Positions 27,701 through 38,540 of a stretch of DNA of 64,000 nt are shown in pieces; positions within the stretch are counted from its first letter, which is position 1; every line of letters begins with the position of its first letter. A program made the position numbers and the translations under genes. Under the pieces are notes generated by a model that had not been told where the DNA came from, did not search any database, and saw only the letters and a list, made by a program, of their open reading frames with translations. Origin of the DNA: Lelliottia amnigena (GTDB lineage: Bacteria > Pseudomonadota > Gammaproteobacteria > Enterobacterales > Enterobacteriaceae); NCBI GenBank assembly GCA_900635465.1, contig LR134135.1, forward strand, positions 2,108,001 through 2,172,000. The letters run 5' to 3'.

Positions 27701-27855
27701 GGATACTCCGCGCGCACCTGCACGCTTGGCGGTACGACGTCAGGATATTCGCTGACCGGCAACAGCGGGATAGCGATTAATCCTGTGATGAAAATCAGAA
27801 TCGACAGCACTGCGGCAAAAATCGGCCTGTCGATAAAAAAGCGGGAAAAGTCCAT
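24703..27855 (-). CDS. oqxB: RND multidrug efflux pump, inner-membrane transporter
   Basis: This 1050-residue protein is a complete RND (HAE1) transporter. It starts MDFSRFFIDRPIFAAVLSIL, has the conserved TM4 region (VLAIGIVVDDAIVVVENVER, with the proton-relay Asp pair), large periplasmic loops, and a C-terminal span set with GVWLTGGDNNVFVQVGL and LFLTPVFYVTLRKF. With OqxA and an outer-membrane channel such as TolC it exports drugs including quinolones, chloramphenicol and related compounds (family knowledge). It follows oqxA by 23 bases. Length and organisation match OqxB of Klebsiella and Enterobacter; the frame is intact. Confidence 0.94.
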   Translation of the reverse strand: MDFSRFFIDRPIFAAVLSILIFITGLIAIPLLPVSEYPDVVPPSVQVRAEYPGANPKVIAETVATPLEEAINGVENMMYMKSVAGSDGVLVTTVTFRPGTDPDQAQVQVQNRVSQAEARLPEDVRRLGITTQKQSPTLTLVVHLFSPGGKYDSLYMRNYATLKVKDELARLPGVGQIQIFGSGEYAMRIWLDPAKVAARGLTASDVVTAMQEQNVQVSAGQLGAEPLPKESDFLISINAQGRLHTEEEFGNIILKTAQDGSLVRLRDVARIEMGSGSYALRSQLNNKDAVGIGIFQSPGANAIDLSNAVRAKMDELATRFPEDMKWAAPYDPTVFVRDSIHAVVQTLLEAVALVVLVVILFLQTWRASIIPLIAVPVSIVGTFSILYLLGFSLNTLSLFGLVLAIGIVVDDAIVVVENVERNIEEGLSPLQAAHQAMREVSGPIIAIALVLCAVFVPMAFLSGVTGQFYKQFAVTIAISTVISAINSLTLSPALAALLLKPHGAPKDFPTRIIDRLFGWLFRPFNRFFQRSSNGYQGLVGKTLGRRGAVFVVYVLLLCAAGVMFKAVPGGFIPTQDKLYLIGGVKMPEGSSLARTDAVIRKMSEIGMSTEGVDYAVAFPGLNALQFTNTPNTGTVFFGLKPFDQRKHSAAEINAEINAKIAQIQQGFGFSILPPPILGLGQGSGYSLYIQDRGGLGYGALQNAVNTMSGAIMQTPGMHFPISTYQANVPQLDVQVDRDKAKAQGVSLTDLFGTLQTYLGSSYVNDFNQFGRTWRVMAQADGPFRDSVEDIANLRTRNNQGEMVPIGSMVNISTTYGPDPVIRYNGYPAADLIGDADPRILSSAQAMAQLDGMSKQILPNGMNIEWTDLSFQQATQGNTALIVFPVAVLLAFLVLAALYESWTLPLAVILIVPMTMLSALFGVWLTGGDNNVFVQVGLVVLMGLACKNAILIVEFARELEIQGKGIMEAALEACRLRLRPIVMTSIAFIAGTIPLILGHGAGAEVRGVTGITVFSGMLGVTLFGLFLTPVFYVTLRKFVTRDKPVKDVLPA

Positions 27856-27878
27856 GTGTCGGATTCTCGGGTAAGGGA

Positions 27879-29055
27879 TCAGTTAAGCGTGGCGCTGGCG
27901 GTCATAGGAACGGTTTTTGCGTTAACCGGCATACCCGGCATAAACACTTTTTGTAACCCGTCGATAATGACTTTATCGCCCGGGTTCAGCCCCTGCTGCA
28001 CGATACGTAAACCGGCGGCCAAACGTCCCTGAGTGATATCGCGGCGCTGCGCTTTACCTTCTTTATCAACGATATAAACGTATTTGCGATCCTGATCGGT
28101 CAGCACCGCTTTGTCGTCGATAAGCGTGGCGTTGAATTCTGCGCTGCCCGGCAGGCGTACGCGGGCAAACAGCCCCGGCGTGAACTGACGCTGCGCGTTA
28201 TCCAGCAGCGCGCGCATACGGATGGTGCCGGTACTCGGCGTTAACTGATTATCAAGAAAATCCACTTTGCCCTGATGGGGATAGCCTTCTTCGTCAACCA
28301 GGCCAATTTCTACCGGGAGCGCGAGGTGATTGCTGGACGCGCCCTGCCCGCTGCGGGCGAGGTTTTGATAGTGCAAATACGTCGCTTCATCCACGTCAAA
28401 GTAGACGTAAACCGTCTTCAGGGAGACCAGCGTGGTGAGAACGCTGGCACTGTCACCCGCAGTGACCAGATTACCGCTGGTGATCAATGCCCGGCTGGCA
28501 CGGCCCTCTATAGGCGCGGTCACTTTAGTGAAATCCAGGTTAAGTTGCGCGGCGTCAACTGCCGCCTGCGCGGCGCGAATGTCGGCCTGCGCCTGGGTAG
28601 CGGCCGAACGGCGTTGCTCCCACTCTTCACGCGACACGACGTTGGTATTGACGAGTTTATCGGTACGGTTAGCCTCACTTCGCGCCAGGCTGGCCTGCGT
28701 TTTGGCTCTCGCCAACGAGGCCTGCGCCTGCTCCAGCTCCGCGCGATAGGTTCTGTCATCGATAGTGAACAGCACCTCGCCCTTTTTCACTTCCTGGCCG
28801 TCGGTGTAATTCACTTTATCGATGTAGCCGGAGACGCGAGGTCGTAGCTGAACGCTTTCCACCGCTTCAATTCGGCCGTTAAAGCTATCCCACTGACTGA
28901 TGGATTTCACTACCACGTTGGCGGCGCTCACCGCGGGCGCTTTGTGGGACGGCGTTTTGTGCAACACCGTCATCGCATCCGACAAGCAGCACGGAGAGGA
29001 ACATCGCTCCCAGTGCAGTCAGATGAACGTTAACCCAGGTTTTTTGCAGGCTCAT
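27879..29055 (-). CDS. oqxA: RND efflux periplasmic adaptor (one frameshift)
   Basis: The true start is the ATG at 29055 (MSLQKTWVNVHLTALGAMFL), giving a lipoprotein signal with lipobox LLVGC. One extra base near 28946-28955 breaks the frame within the first 45 codons; after it the protein continues APAVSAANVVVKSISQWDSF to SATLN. Correcting it gives 391 residues, the usual OqxA length. The HlyD/AcrA-type hairpin (LARAKTQASLARSEANRTDK) and lipoyl parts are clear. OqxA bridges OqxB and the outer-membrane channel. The frameshift is probably a sequencing error; if real, it would disable the pump. Confidence 0.9.
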
Positions 29056-29388
29056 TATTTTTATTCCGGTTATGGTAGCCGCCGAACAAGACGCAGCGGG
29101 AGACGCCGCGCCACTTCCTTTGTCCGAACTGGCTTGAGGCTATTTGTGTCGTTCATCGCCACAAAACTGTAACAGTTGCGAATACACTATCGCGGCGATT
29201 GTAGGAAGGCGCTAAATTAAGTGCAAGAATAATTGATACACTTTATGTGCTATTTGAGTCAGGGAAAAAAGGCGCGTTTTCGGCAAGGAATTAAATGCAA
29301 CAATAAAACTTGCATTTAATGCACGTGCGCGTCATCTTTAAATGCAACAGACAAAGATGCTTTTTAAGACGCGGCGTGGGAGAGCACC
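29056..29388. promoter_or_regulatory. Divergent oqxA/rarA control region
   Basis: This 333-bp stretch between oqxA and rarA has no gene. It holds the ATTAAATGCAA inverted repeat at 29290-29320 and a third copy of the half-site (TTTAAATGCAAC) at 29337-29348 in the rarA leader. The AT-rich part around 29205-29260 probably contains the oqxA promoter. Confidence 0.6.
29290..29320. promoter_or_regulatory. Inverted repeat, candidate OqxR operator
   Basis: ATTAAATGCAA (29290-29300) and TTGCATTTAAT (29310-29320) are perfect inverted arms 9 bp apart. The position between rarA and oqxA and the dyad shape fit an Rrf2-family operator. Assignment to OqxR is inference. Confidence 0.55.
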
Positions 29389-29718
29389 ATGAACACTGAC
29401 GCATTTATTCACGATCTGCTCGTCTGGATCGATAACAACCTTGAAAACCGCCTGGACATTAACACCGTTTCCCGGCGTGCCGGCTACTCGAAATGGCACC
29501 TCCAGCGGATGTTCAAGGAACATACGGGTTATCCACTCGGCGAGTATATTCGTGCGCAAAAGCTGCAAAAATCAGTTGAACGCTTAACCCATAGCGATGA
29601 ACCGATTCTGAACGTGGCGATCGCGTTGGGATTTGACTCCCAGCAGTCCTTCAACCGCAGCTTTAAGCGTCAGTATGGTCAGGCGCCCGGCGCATGGCGG
29701 CGCAGTACCCTCTCGTAA
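29389..29718 (+). CDS. rarA: AraC-family activator RarA
   Basis: The 109-residue protein consists only of the AraC double helix-turn-helix, as in MarA, SoxS and RamA: INTVSRRAGYSKWHLQRMFK and LNVAIALGFDSQQSFNRSFK. RarA activates oqxAB and other multidrug genes in Klebsiella and Enterobacter (established). It is transcribed away from oqxA, with the candidate OqxR operator between them. The ATG follows GGGAGAGCACC. The context and the size make the name reliable. Confidence 0.88.
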   Translation: MNTDAFIHDLLVWIDNNLENRLDINTVSRRAGYSKWHLQRMFKEHTGYPLGEYIRAQKLQKSVERLTHSDEPILNVAIALGFDSQQSFNRSFKRQYGQAPGAWRRSTLS

Positions 29719-29767
29719 CGCTGAGTAATGTGACTGCGCAAGGCGATCTGGCATGTCCATAAACATA

Positions 29768-29795
29768 AAAGAGCCCATCGATGAATGGGCTCTTT
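29768..29795. terminator. Terminator between rarA and budC
   Basis: AAAGAGCCCAT and ATGGGCTCTTT pair perfectly around CGATGA. The A-run and T-run on either side allow it to serve both rarA and the convergent bud operon. Confidence 0.9.
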
Positions 29796-29851
29796 CTCTT
29801 AAGTCTCGTTGATTGTGTCCAACTTTTGGCGTCAGAATAAAACGCGTGTCA

Positions 29852-32334
<2,483 letters not shown>

Positions 32335-32347
32335 GGTGGTTCTCCTG

Positions 32348-33130
32348 TTAGTTTTCGACGGAACGGATCGCTGCATCAAGATTGCTGGGGTGAAGGTTGG
32401 CCTGTAAAAACGCGCTGTCGGCAGGCAGGTCAATCATCAGCTTGTGAATTTCACCAAACGTTAGCACCCCGTTTTCCAGCTGATAGTCGAGCAAATGGCC
32501 GCCGCCGTGCCGGTCGTCGGTAATGAAATGTTCGTGATAGCCCGCTACGTTAATGCCTTGCATATGCTGAGGTGTACGGAACCCGACCAGCACCCCCTTG
32601 CGCTGGTTAAAGCGAAACACGGGCTGGTCGTCCAGCACGTCGGTCATCGCGCGGTATGGCGGCGTTTGACGAGGAACGGTCCGGGTGTGAGCGTGACGGA
32701 AATGACCGTCGATGCGTAACGCGCAGAACAGGTTATCGGAGGGGATTTGCTGGTCGATCGCGTCGTGTACCTGCTGACGGCTGACCGGACTGTCAAAGGT
32801 TTTGCGGTATTGCGGCTGGAACCAGGTCATCACCGCGAATGGCGTTTTTTGCTCCGGCTTCGCGGCACGGGCGCTGCCGTCCGCACGCAGCTGGTACACA
32901 TGACTGCTGAACGCAATCATTTCGCCGTCCAGCTCGTTAAACGTCCCCAGACCAAAATCGCCATGCGCAAGCAGATCGGCGATGGTGGTCTCCCCTTCAT
33001 ACACGCCGCTTAGCAGCGCGCTCATTAGCGATGTTTGATAAATCACGCTGTCAGGATGCTGGGCAGAAAACCCACGCAGGGTCTCGCACAAACTGGCCTC
33101 ACAGTCGCATGCAGATGAATGCACCATCAT
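32348..33130 (-). CDS. budA: Alpha-acetolactate decarboxylase
   Basis: The enzyme converts acetolactate to acetoin, the middle step from pyruvate to 2,3-butanediol. I start at ATG 33130, with GAGGA close upstream ([20 protein letters not shown]). The family blocks [31 protein letters not shown] and the metal-binding [17 protein letters not shown] are intact. The protein is 260 residues. It is first in the budABC operon, 13 bases ahead of budB, and diverges from budR across about 100 bases. Confidence 0.95.
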   Translation of the reverse strand: MMVHSSACDCEASLCETLRGFSAQHPDSVIYQTSLMSALLSGVYEGETTIADLLAHGDFGLGTFNELDGEMIAFSSHVYQLRADGSARAAKPEQKTPFAVMTWFQPQYRKTFDSPVSRQQVHDAIDQQIPSDNLFCALRIDGHFRHAHTRTVPRQTPPYRAMTDVLDDQPVFRFNQRKGVLVGFRTPQHMQGINVAGYHEHFITDDRHGGGHLLDYQLENGVLTFGEIHKLMIDLPADSAFLQANLHPSNLDAAIRSVEN

Positions 33131-33232
33131 GCTCGTCCTCTTCAACTTTATTTATAAAGGTTAAATAAATGTTGACCCGATTCAGCGTAGAGTTCCAATA
33201 TAGAATCCATGCTGGTTTGAGACGTTTTAGAT

Positions 33233-34114
33233 ATGGAACTTCGTTATCTGCGGTATTTTGTCGCGGTTGCACGCGAGCGGCACTTCACCAAAGCGGCTAA
33301 AGCGCTGGGTATTTCGCAGCCTCCTCTGAGTCAGCAGATAAAACGGCTTGAGGAAGAAGTGGGTACGCCGCTGTTCAGACGCCTGACGCGGGGCGTGGAA
33401 TTGACCGAAGCAGGAGAAGCCTTCTATGAGGATGCCTGCCAGATCCTGGCGATGAGCGATGCCGCGCTGGAGAAAGCCCGGGGCATTGCGCGCGGGCTGA
33501 ATGGTAGCCTGTCGATAGGGATCACCAGTTCAGACGCTTTCCATCCCAAAATCTTTGCGCTTATTCGCCAGTTTCAGGTACAGAATATGGCGGTGAGAGT
33601 ACATCAGGTGGAGGCCAATATGTCGTCGCTGATGACGATGCTGACGGAGGGTGAACTGGACATCGCCTTTGTGCGACTGCCGTGCGAGAGCAGCAAGGCG
33701 TTTGATCTGAAAATTCTTGACCGCGAGCCGATGGTGGTGGCGTTGCACAGCAGCCACCCTCTTGCGCAAAGTGATGCTCTGAGATTAGAGCAGCTTCGGG
33801 ACACACCGGTGATTCTGTTCCCGCAGGAGGTTGCGCCGGGGCTGTACGATCGCGTTTACGGCTGTTGCGAACGGGCGGGAATTGATATGCAGCACACGCA
33901 GCAATCCTCGCAGCTATCGTCTTCTCTGAGTATGGTGGCCGCCGGCGCTGGGTTCGCCCTGGTACCGCAGTCAATGGCGGCTATCTCTCCGCCGAGTGTC
34001 ACTTATCATTCGTTGATCTCCCCGGCGCTCAGTACCGATATCGCGCTCTGCTGGCGGCGTTTTGAACGTTCGCGGACGGTGAAACGGTTTTTGAAAATTT
34101 TCAGTGAGGAGTGA
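33233..34114 (+). CDS. budR: LysR-type regulator of the butanediol operon
   Basis: The protein is 293 residues, with an N-terminal LysR helix-turn-helix (MELRYLRYFVAVARERHFTK, GISQPPLSQQIKRLEEEVG) and a substrate-binding-like C-terminal domain. It is divergent from budA, which is where BudR/AlsR activators are found in Klebsiella and Enterobacter. Those regulators respond to acetate and acidic, oxygen-limited conditions (family knowledge). The budA-budR gap should contain its binding site; no clear dyad was identified by eye. Confidence 0.88.
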   Translation: MELRYLRYFVAVARERHFTKAAKALGISQPPLSQQIKRLEEEVGTPLFRRLTRGVELTEAGEAFYEDACQILAMSDAALEKARGIARGLNGSLSIGITSSDAFHPKIFALIRQFQVQNMAVRVHQVEANMSSLMTMLTEGELDIAFVRLPCESSKAFDLKILDREPMVVALHSSHPLAQSDALRLEQLRDTPVILFPQEVAPGLYDRVYGCCERAGIDMQHTQQSSQLSSSLSMVAAGAGFALVPQSMAAISPPSVTYHSLISPALSTDIALCWRRFERSRTVKRFLKIFSEE

Positions 34115-34274
34115 AGTCAGAGCGATAATGCCCTGAGGCGCTGCGGGCTCTTTCGAGCCCAGGTGGCTTCATGCATAAGATACCCATAGGGGCTGGCGCT
34201 TCTGGCACAAAACGACAGTAAGCAAATAGCGGCACGTTAATGCACCAGGGCACATTTCCTATCGGCGACGCCCC

Positions 34275-35160
34275 TCACATCCTCACATGATCAATAAAAG
34301 CTCTCAGGGCGCGGTGGCATATGCTTTCTGCTGGAAAAGTAGAGATAAAAGCCCGGGAACGTCGGCAGCCATTCATCTAATAGCGTCACCAGCTCACCCC
34401 GAGCGATATAAGGCGCGTAGGTCTCTTCCATACCAAAACTGATCCCGCCCCCGGCGCACACGGTACGGATCATGACCCCCATATCGTTGGTGGTCAGTTG
34501 GGGTTTAACGTCCACGTCAAATTCGCTGCCCTGCTCGGCAAACTCCCAGCGATACGGCGACACGCCGGGGGATTTTCGCCAGCCGATACAACGATGCTGA
34601 AGCAAATCCTGCGGATGCGTCGGTACCCCGTAGCGCGCAAGATAGGTCGGTGATGCGACGGCGATTTGCCGCTGCAGGGTGGACACTGGCACCGCGATCA
34701 TATCTTTCGCGATGACCTCTCCCAGCTGCACGCCCGCATCAAACCCCTGCTCCACAATGTCAAATGCCTCGTCGGTGATGGTAATGTCCAGCTCAACATG
34801 CGGGTACGCCGTGATAAAGGACGCCAGCATTCTGCCGTCAATAATGCGTTCGGCAATGGATGAAATCGCCAGACGCAGCTGACCGCGCGGCTCCGCCAGT
34901 TGATCGGCAATATCGGTGACCGCACTGTTAAGTTGTTCCATCGCAGGGGCTATCTCGGCATACAGTCGTTTCCCCGCCTCGGTGAGGTTGATACTGCGCG
35001 TGGTGCGATGCATCAGGGTGGTGTTCAGACGGTCTTCCAGCCGCCGCAACGTCTGGCTGATCGCCGGACGCGTCACGCCCAGCCGCTCCGCCGCAAGGCG
35101 AAAATTACGTGTCTGCGCCACCATAACGAACACTTCAAGCGCATTTTTATCTATTGTCAT
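34275..35160 (-). CDS. LysR-family regulator (3' frameshift)
   Basis: The N-terminal HTH is clear (FVMVAQTRNFRLAAERLGVT, RPAISQTLRRLEDRLN), followed by a normal effector domain. The uncorrected frame stops at 34291 with a truncated tail. Removing one base from GGG at 34307-34309 gives the usual ending LRAFIDHVRM and a stop at 34275. The protein is about 294 residues. It is divergent from the SDR gene at 35260, a common pairing in which the regulator controls the oxidoreductase; the inducer is unknown. Confidence 0.85.
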
Positions 35161-35259
35161 TGGTTAGCCACTGTTACCAGTCCGGTAAGAAATGAGCGGA
35201 TTATCTTTATAGTACGTCGAGCGTAAGATCACCAGTGCAAACCGAACAGGAGAAGACCC

Positions 35260-35984
35260 ATGACAAACAAAGTGATCTTAATTACCGGCGCATCCAGCGG
35301 CATTGGTGCAGGCATTGCGCGCGAACTGGCGAAAACTGATGCAGTTTTGCTGTTGGGGCACGACGCGAAGATCGCCTCGCCGCGCTGGCGGACGAGCTAC
35401 GTTTTAACGGTGCTGAGGTGGCAGTTAAACAACTGGACGTGACCGATCGTCGATCCGTGGAGGCGTTTGCCGCCTTCGCACTGGAAAAATGGAATCGCAT
35501 TGATGCGATCGTGAATAACGCAGGCATTATGCCACTGTCGCCGATGGCCTCGCTGAAGGTGGACGAGTGGGAGCAGATGGTGGATGTGAATATCAAGGGC
35601 GTGCTGTATGGCATCGCCGCGGTCCTGCCGTCGATGCTGGCGCGGAAATCGGGGCATGTCATTAATATCGCCTCGATTGGTGCGCTGGCGGTATCACCCA
35701 CCGCGGCGGTCTACTGCGCAACCAAATTTGCGGTGCGGGCGATTTCCGAAGGTCTGCGTCAGGAGAACAGCCAGCTGCGCGTGACCTGTATTCATCCCGG
35801 CGTGGTGGAAAGTGAACTGGCAGGCACGATAACGGACCCCACTGCCGCTAGAGCGATGAAAAGCTACCGGGCGATTGCCCTGCAACCCGACGCGATTGGC
35901 CGGGCGGTTCGTTACGCTATTGAGCAGCCCGATGATGTCGATGTGAATGAGATTGTGGTTAGACCGACGCGTACCACGGCGTAA
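35260..35984 (+). CDS. SDR-family oxidoreductase (one frameshift)
   Basis: The N-terminal NAD(P)-binding motif TGASSGIG is followed, after a missing G in G4 at 35355-35358, by ARREDRLAALADELRFNGAE. Then come NNAGIMPLSP and the active-site YCATK. Corrected length is about 241 residues. It is a classical short-chain dehydrogenase of unknown substrate, with an AGGAG ribosome-binding site and a divergent LysR regulator 100 bp upstream. A hairpin follows the stop. Confidence 0.85.
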
Positions 35985-35989
35985 ATCAA

Positions 35990-36016
35990 GAAACGGTCTG
36001 CCCGACAGGCCGTTTA
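35990..36016. terminator. Terminator between SDR and fosR-like genes
   Basis: AAACGGTCTG and CAGGCCGTTT pair with one mismatch around CCCGA and are followed by ATTG. It lies between two convergent genes and can serve either. Confidence 0.65.
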
Positions 36017-36021
36017 TTGAT

Positions 36022-37017
36022 TCATACCGACGAACGAGACAGCCAGGGGCTCTCTACCAGCACCCTCTCCTTGCTGTTATCGCCGTTAATGATGTGTAAG
36101 GTACTCAGACGACCAATTTCATAATGCGGCAATTGAACCGTAGAAAGAGGCGGTAAAAACAGATTACCAATCCCCACGAGATTGTCGTACCCAAGCACTG
36201 CAATATCCTGAGGAATACGTATACCGTTAGCTAACAGTGTCTGATACACCATAAAGGCAATACGGTCATTACCGCAAATCACCGAGTCAAACTGCGGTAT
36301 TCCCTGATGGATATGCGCCAACAGAATGTCAGGAATGTCCCGGTAATGTTCATCGCCGAGCTGCATATGGCTATGTTCAAGCGTATCGGGATCGATGCCG
36401 GCCTCGCGGCATGCCCGCTCAAGCCCTTTGCGTCGGCGGGACGTCGCCAGGTGGTTAACCGGTAGATGCAGGCAGATAGGCCGACGGTAACCTGCCGCCA
36501 GTAAGGCCTGTACCGCCTGATACTGCCCCTGCTCGTCATTAGGGATATAACAGGCTACGGGCTCGCCTTTATTCTCACAATTTGCCAGCACACAAGGGTG
36601 TGTCAACAACTTTGGCGGAACATGTACTTCTCGCAGGCCCATGGTGGTAAAGATAATTCCGCCGGGCCGGTGAGCAAGGAGCAAATCAACAATGTCGTCC
36701 GGATTATCATCAGAAAACATGTTCACCACGAAGCTATTCCAGCCGTGGGCCCGGGCGGTTTCCTCTATAGACAGCGTGATTTCAACGGAAAACGGCGTGG
36801 TGACCGTATCCAGCGCCAGTACACCAATCGTTTTATTTTTAGTGCCGACACTGCGAATCTGTTTTGCAGATAAATCAGGGACATAGTTAAGATGCAGAAT
36901 CGCTTCCTGTACGCGTGCAAGCGTATCTGCCTTTACACGTTCAGGGCTGTTCAGCGCCCGCGAAACTGTCATTAACGATACATTGGCCATTCTGGCCACA
37001 TCTTTTAAAGACGCCAT
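36022..37017 (-). CDS. fosR: LacI-family regulator of the fructo-oligosaccharide locus
   Basis: I start at ATG 37017 (MASLKDVARMANVSLMTVSR), which has GGAAGG just upstream, not at a frame extension 57 bases earlier. The 331-residue protein has the LacI HTH and a PBP-like sensor domain. It diverges from the permease gene, and the 265-bp gap contains two copies of a LacI-type palindrome (AATGTTAACGTTAAC). The gene order regulator, permease, GH32, porin, GH32, porin, kinase matches the fos locus as I recall it from pathogenic E. coli, hence the name. That match is from memory and not verified. Confidence 0.75.
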   Translation of the reverse strand: MASLKDVARMANVSLMTVSRALNSPERVKADTLARVQEAILHLNYVPDLSAKQIRSVGTKNKTIGVLALDTVTTPFSVEITLSIEETARAHGWNSFVVNMFSDDNPDDIVDLLLAHRPGGIIFTTMGLREVHVPPKLLTHPCVLANCENKGEPVACYIPNDEQGQYQAVQALLAAGYRRPICLHLPVNHLATSRRRKGLERACREAGIDPDTLEHSHMQLGDEHYRDIPDILLAHIHQGIPQFDSVICGNDRIAFMVYQTLLANGIRIPQDIAVLGYDNLVGIGNLFLPPLSTVQLPHYEIGRLSTLHIINGDNSKERVLVESPWLSRSSV

Positions 37018-37170
37018 AACCTTCCGTTCAGCAAAAATATGACACGATCCTTGTTGCGTAGTGGTTCCCTGCAATCAAGATTATCCCGGAATACCAAGCC
37101 CTTATTGTATGTATTGCGCGGCTGATTGAGTGAGTTTGAAACCAAAATATGATGTAGATCTCAATCTACC

Positions 37171-37185
37171 AATGTTAACGTTAAC
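37171..37185. promoter_or_regulatory. LacI-type operator 1 of the fos locus
   Basis: AATGTTAACGTTAAC contains the dyad GTTAACGTTAAC. It is one of two near-identical sites between the divergent regulator and permease genes. Confidence 0.7.
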
Positions 37186-37233
37186 TTTTGTGATTAACAT
37201 CGTGTATTACTCCAAAAACGAATGAGAGCGGAC

Positions 37234-37247
37234 AATGTTAACGTTAC
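37234..37247. promoter_or_regulatory. LacI-type operator 2 of the fos locus
   Basis: AATGTTAACGTTAC repeats operator 1 starting exactly 63 bp downstream, about six helical turns, and about 36 bp before the permease start codon. The phasing would allow one repressor tetramer to bridge both sites. Confidence 0.7.
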
Positions 37248-37282
37248 CATAACTGCATATATCCTTCCATGAGATTACTCAG

Positions 37283-38521
37283 ATGAAAATAAGGCCTTCA
37301 GGTAGCTACTTTCTGCTCAGCGCATTGCTGTTCTTTTTCTTTGTCACCTGGTCTTCGTCCAGTTCACTGCTTTCAATCTGGTTACATCAGGAATTAGGGT
37401 TAAAAGCATCAGAGACGGGCATTATTTTTTCCGTTTTATCGGTCTCTGCCCTTTTCGCTCAGGTGTTCTACGGTTTTATTCAGGATCGGCTCGGTCTGCG
37501 TAAAAACCTGCTGTGGTTTATCACCGCCCTGCTGATCCTTTCTGGTCCAGCTTATCTATTTTTTAGTTATTTGCTCAGCCTGAATATTCTGCTGGGGAGT
37601 ATTTTTGGTGGCCTGTTTATAGGGCTAACCTTTAACGGCGGTATAGGGGTGCTGGAATCTTATACCGAACGCGTAGCGCGTCAAAGTACCTTTGAATTTG
37701 GCCGGGCGCGCATGTGGGGCTCATTAGGTTGGGCTGTTGCCACGTTCTTTGCTGGCCTGTTATTTAATATCAATCCTGATCTTAATTTTCTGGTGGCGTC
37801 ATGCTCTGGACTGGTCTTTTTCTGCCTGCTGCTTCGCTTAAAAGTCGCGGCACCGGCAGGTATGGAGAAACTGGAGATTGGGGCTAAAAAGGTCTCCCTC
37901 GAAGATGCCTTGAGGCTGCTCACCTTACCGCATTTCTGGGCACTGATCTTCTTTGTGATTGGCACCTGTATTTACGGCGTTTACGACCAACAATTCCCGG
38001 TTTATTTCTCTTCGCAGTTTCCTACCTTGCGTGAAGGAAACGCGATGTTTGGCTATCTCAATTCTTTCCAGGTTTTCCTTGAGGCCGCTGGCATGTTCTG
38101 TGCGCCGTGGCTGGTAAACCGGATGGGCGCTAAAAATGGTCTTATTTTCGCGGGTATGGTGATGGCGCTGCGCATGATTGCCTCAGGCCTGGTTGAGGGC
38201 CCCCTGCTCATTTCAATCACTAAACTGCTGCATGCCCTCGAATTACCGGTGCTGCTGGTGGCAATTTTTAAATATAACAGCCTCAACTTCGATAAACGTT
38301 TGTCTTCCACAATTTATCTGGTGGGCTTTGCCTGCACGAGTTCAGTGATCGGCACCGTATTATCGCCACTGGCAGGCTTCAGCTATGAAAAATTTGGCTT
38401 TGCTCAGTCTTATCTGATTATGGGGATTATGGTGTTCTTCACCACGTTTATTTCCATTTTCCTTTTACGTTCGAATAAACCCACCACTGAAAAATCTTTT
38501 TTACAGTCTGGTGCTGTGTAA
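37283..38521 (+). CDS. fosT: MFS oligosaccharide:H+ symporter (LacY/CscB type)
   Basis: The 412-residue protein has 12 hydrophobic segments and the LacY-family layout. It starts SYFLLSALLFFFFVTWSSSS and has the loop FIQDRLGLRKN and the conserved SLGWAVATFFAG region. Members import lactose, sucrose, raffinose or short fructans with protons. In this cluster the likely substrates are sucrose and short fructo-oligosaccharides arriving through the two porins. It is the first gene after the operator pair and precedes the cytoplasmic GH32 gene by 19 bases. Confidence 0.87.
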   Translation: MKIRPSGSYFLLSALLFFFFVTWSSSSSLLSIWLHQELGLKASETGIIFSVLSVSALFAQVFYGFIQDRLGLRKNLLWFITALLILSGPAYLFFSYLLSLNILLGSIFGGLFIGLTFNGGIGVLESYTERVARQSTFEFGRARMWGSLGWAVATFFAGLLFNINPDLNFLVASCSGLVFFCLLLRLKVAAPAGMEKLEIGAKKVSLEDALRLLTLPHFWALIFFVIGTCIYGVYDQQFPVYFSSQFPTLREGNAMFGYLNSFQVFLEAAGMFCAPWLVNRMGAKNGLIFAGMVMALRMIASGLVEGPLLISITKLLHALELPVLLVAIFKYNSLNFDKRLSSTIYLVGFACTSSVIGTVLSPLAGFSYEKFGFAQSYLIMGIMVFFTTFISIFLLRSNKPTTEKSFLQSGAV

Positions 38522-38540
38522 TTAAACGGGAGAAAATTTA

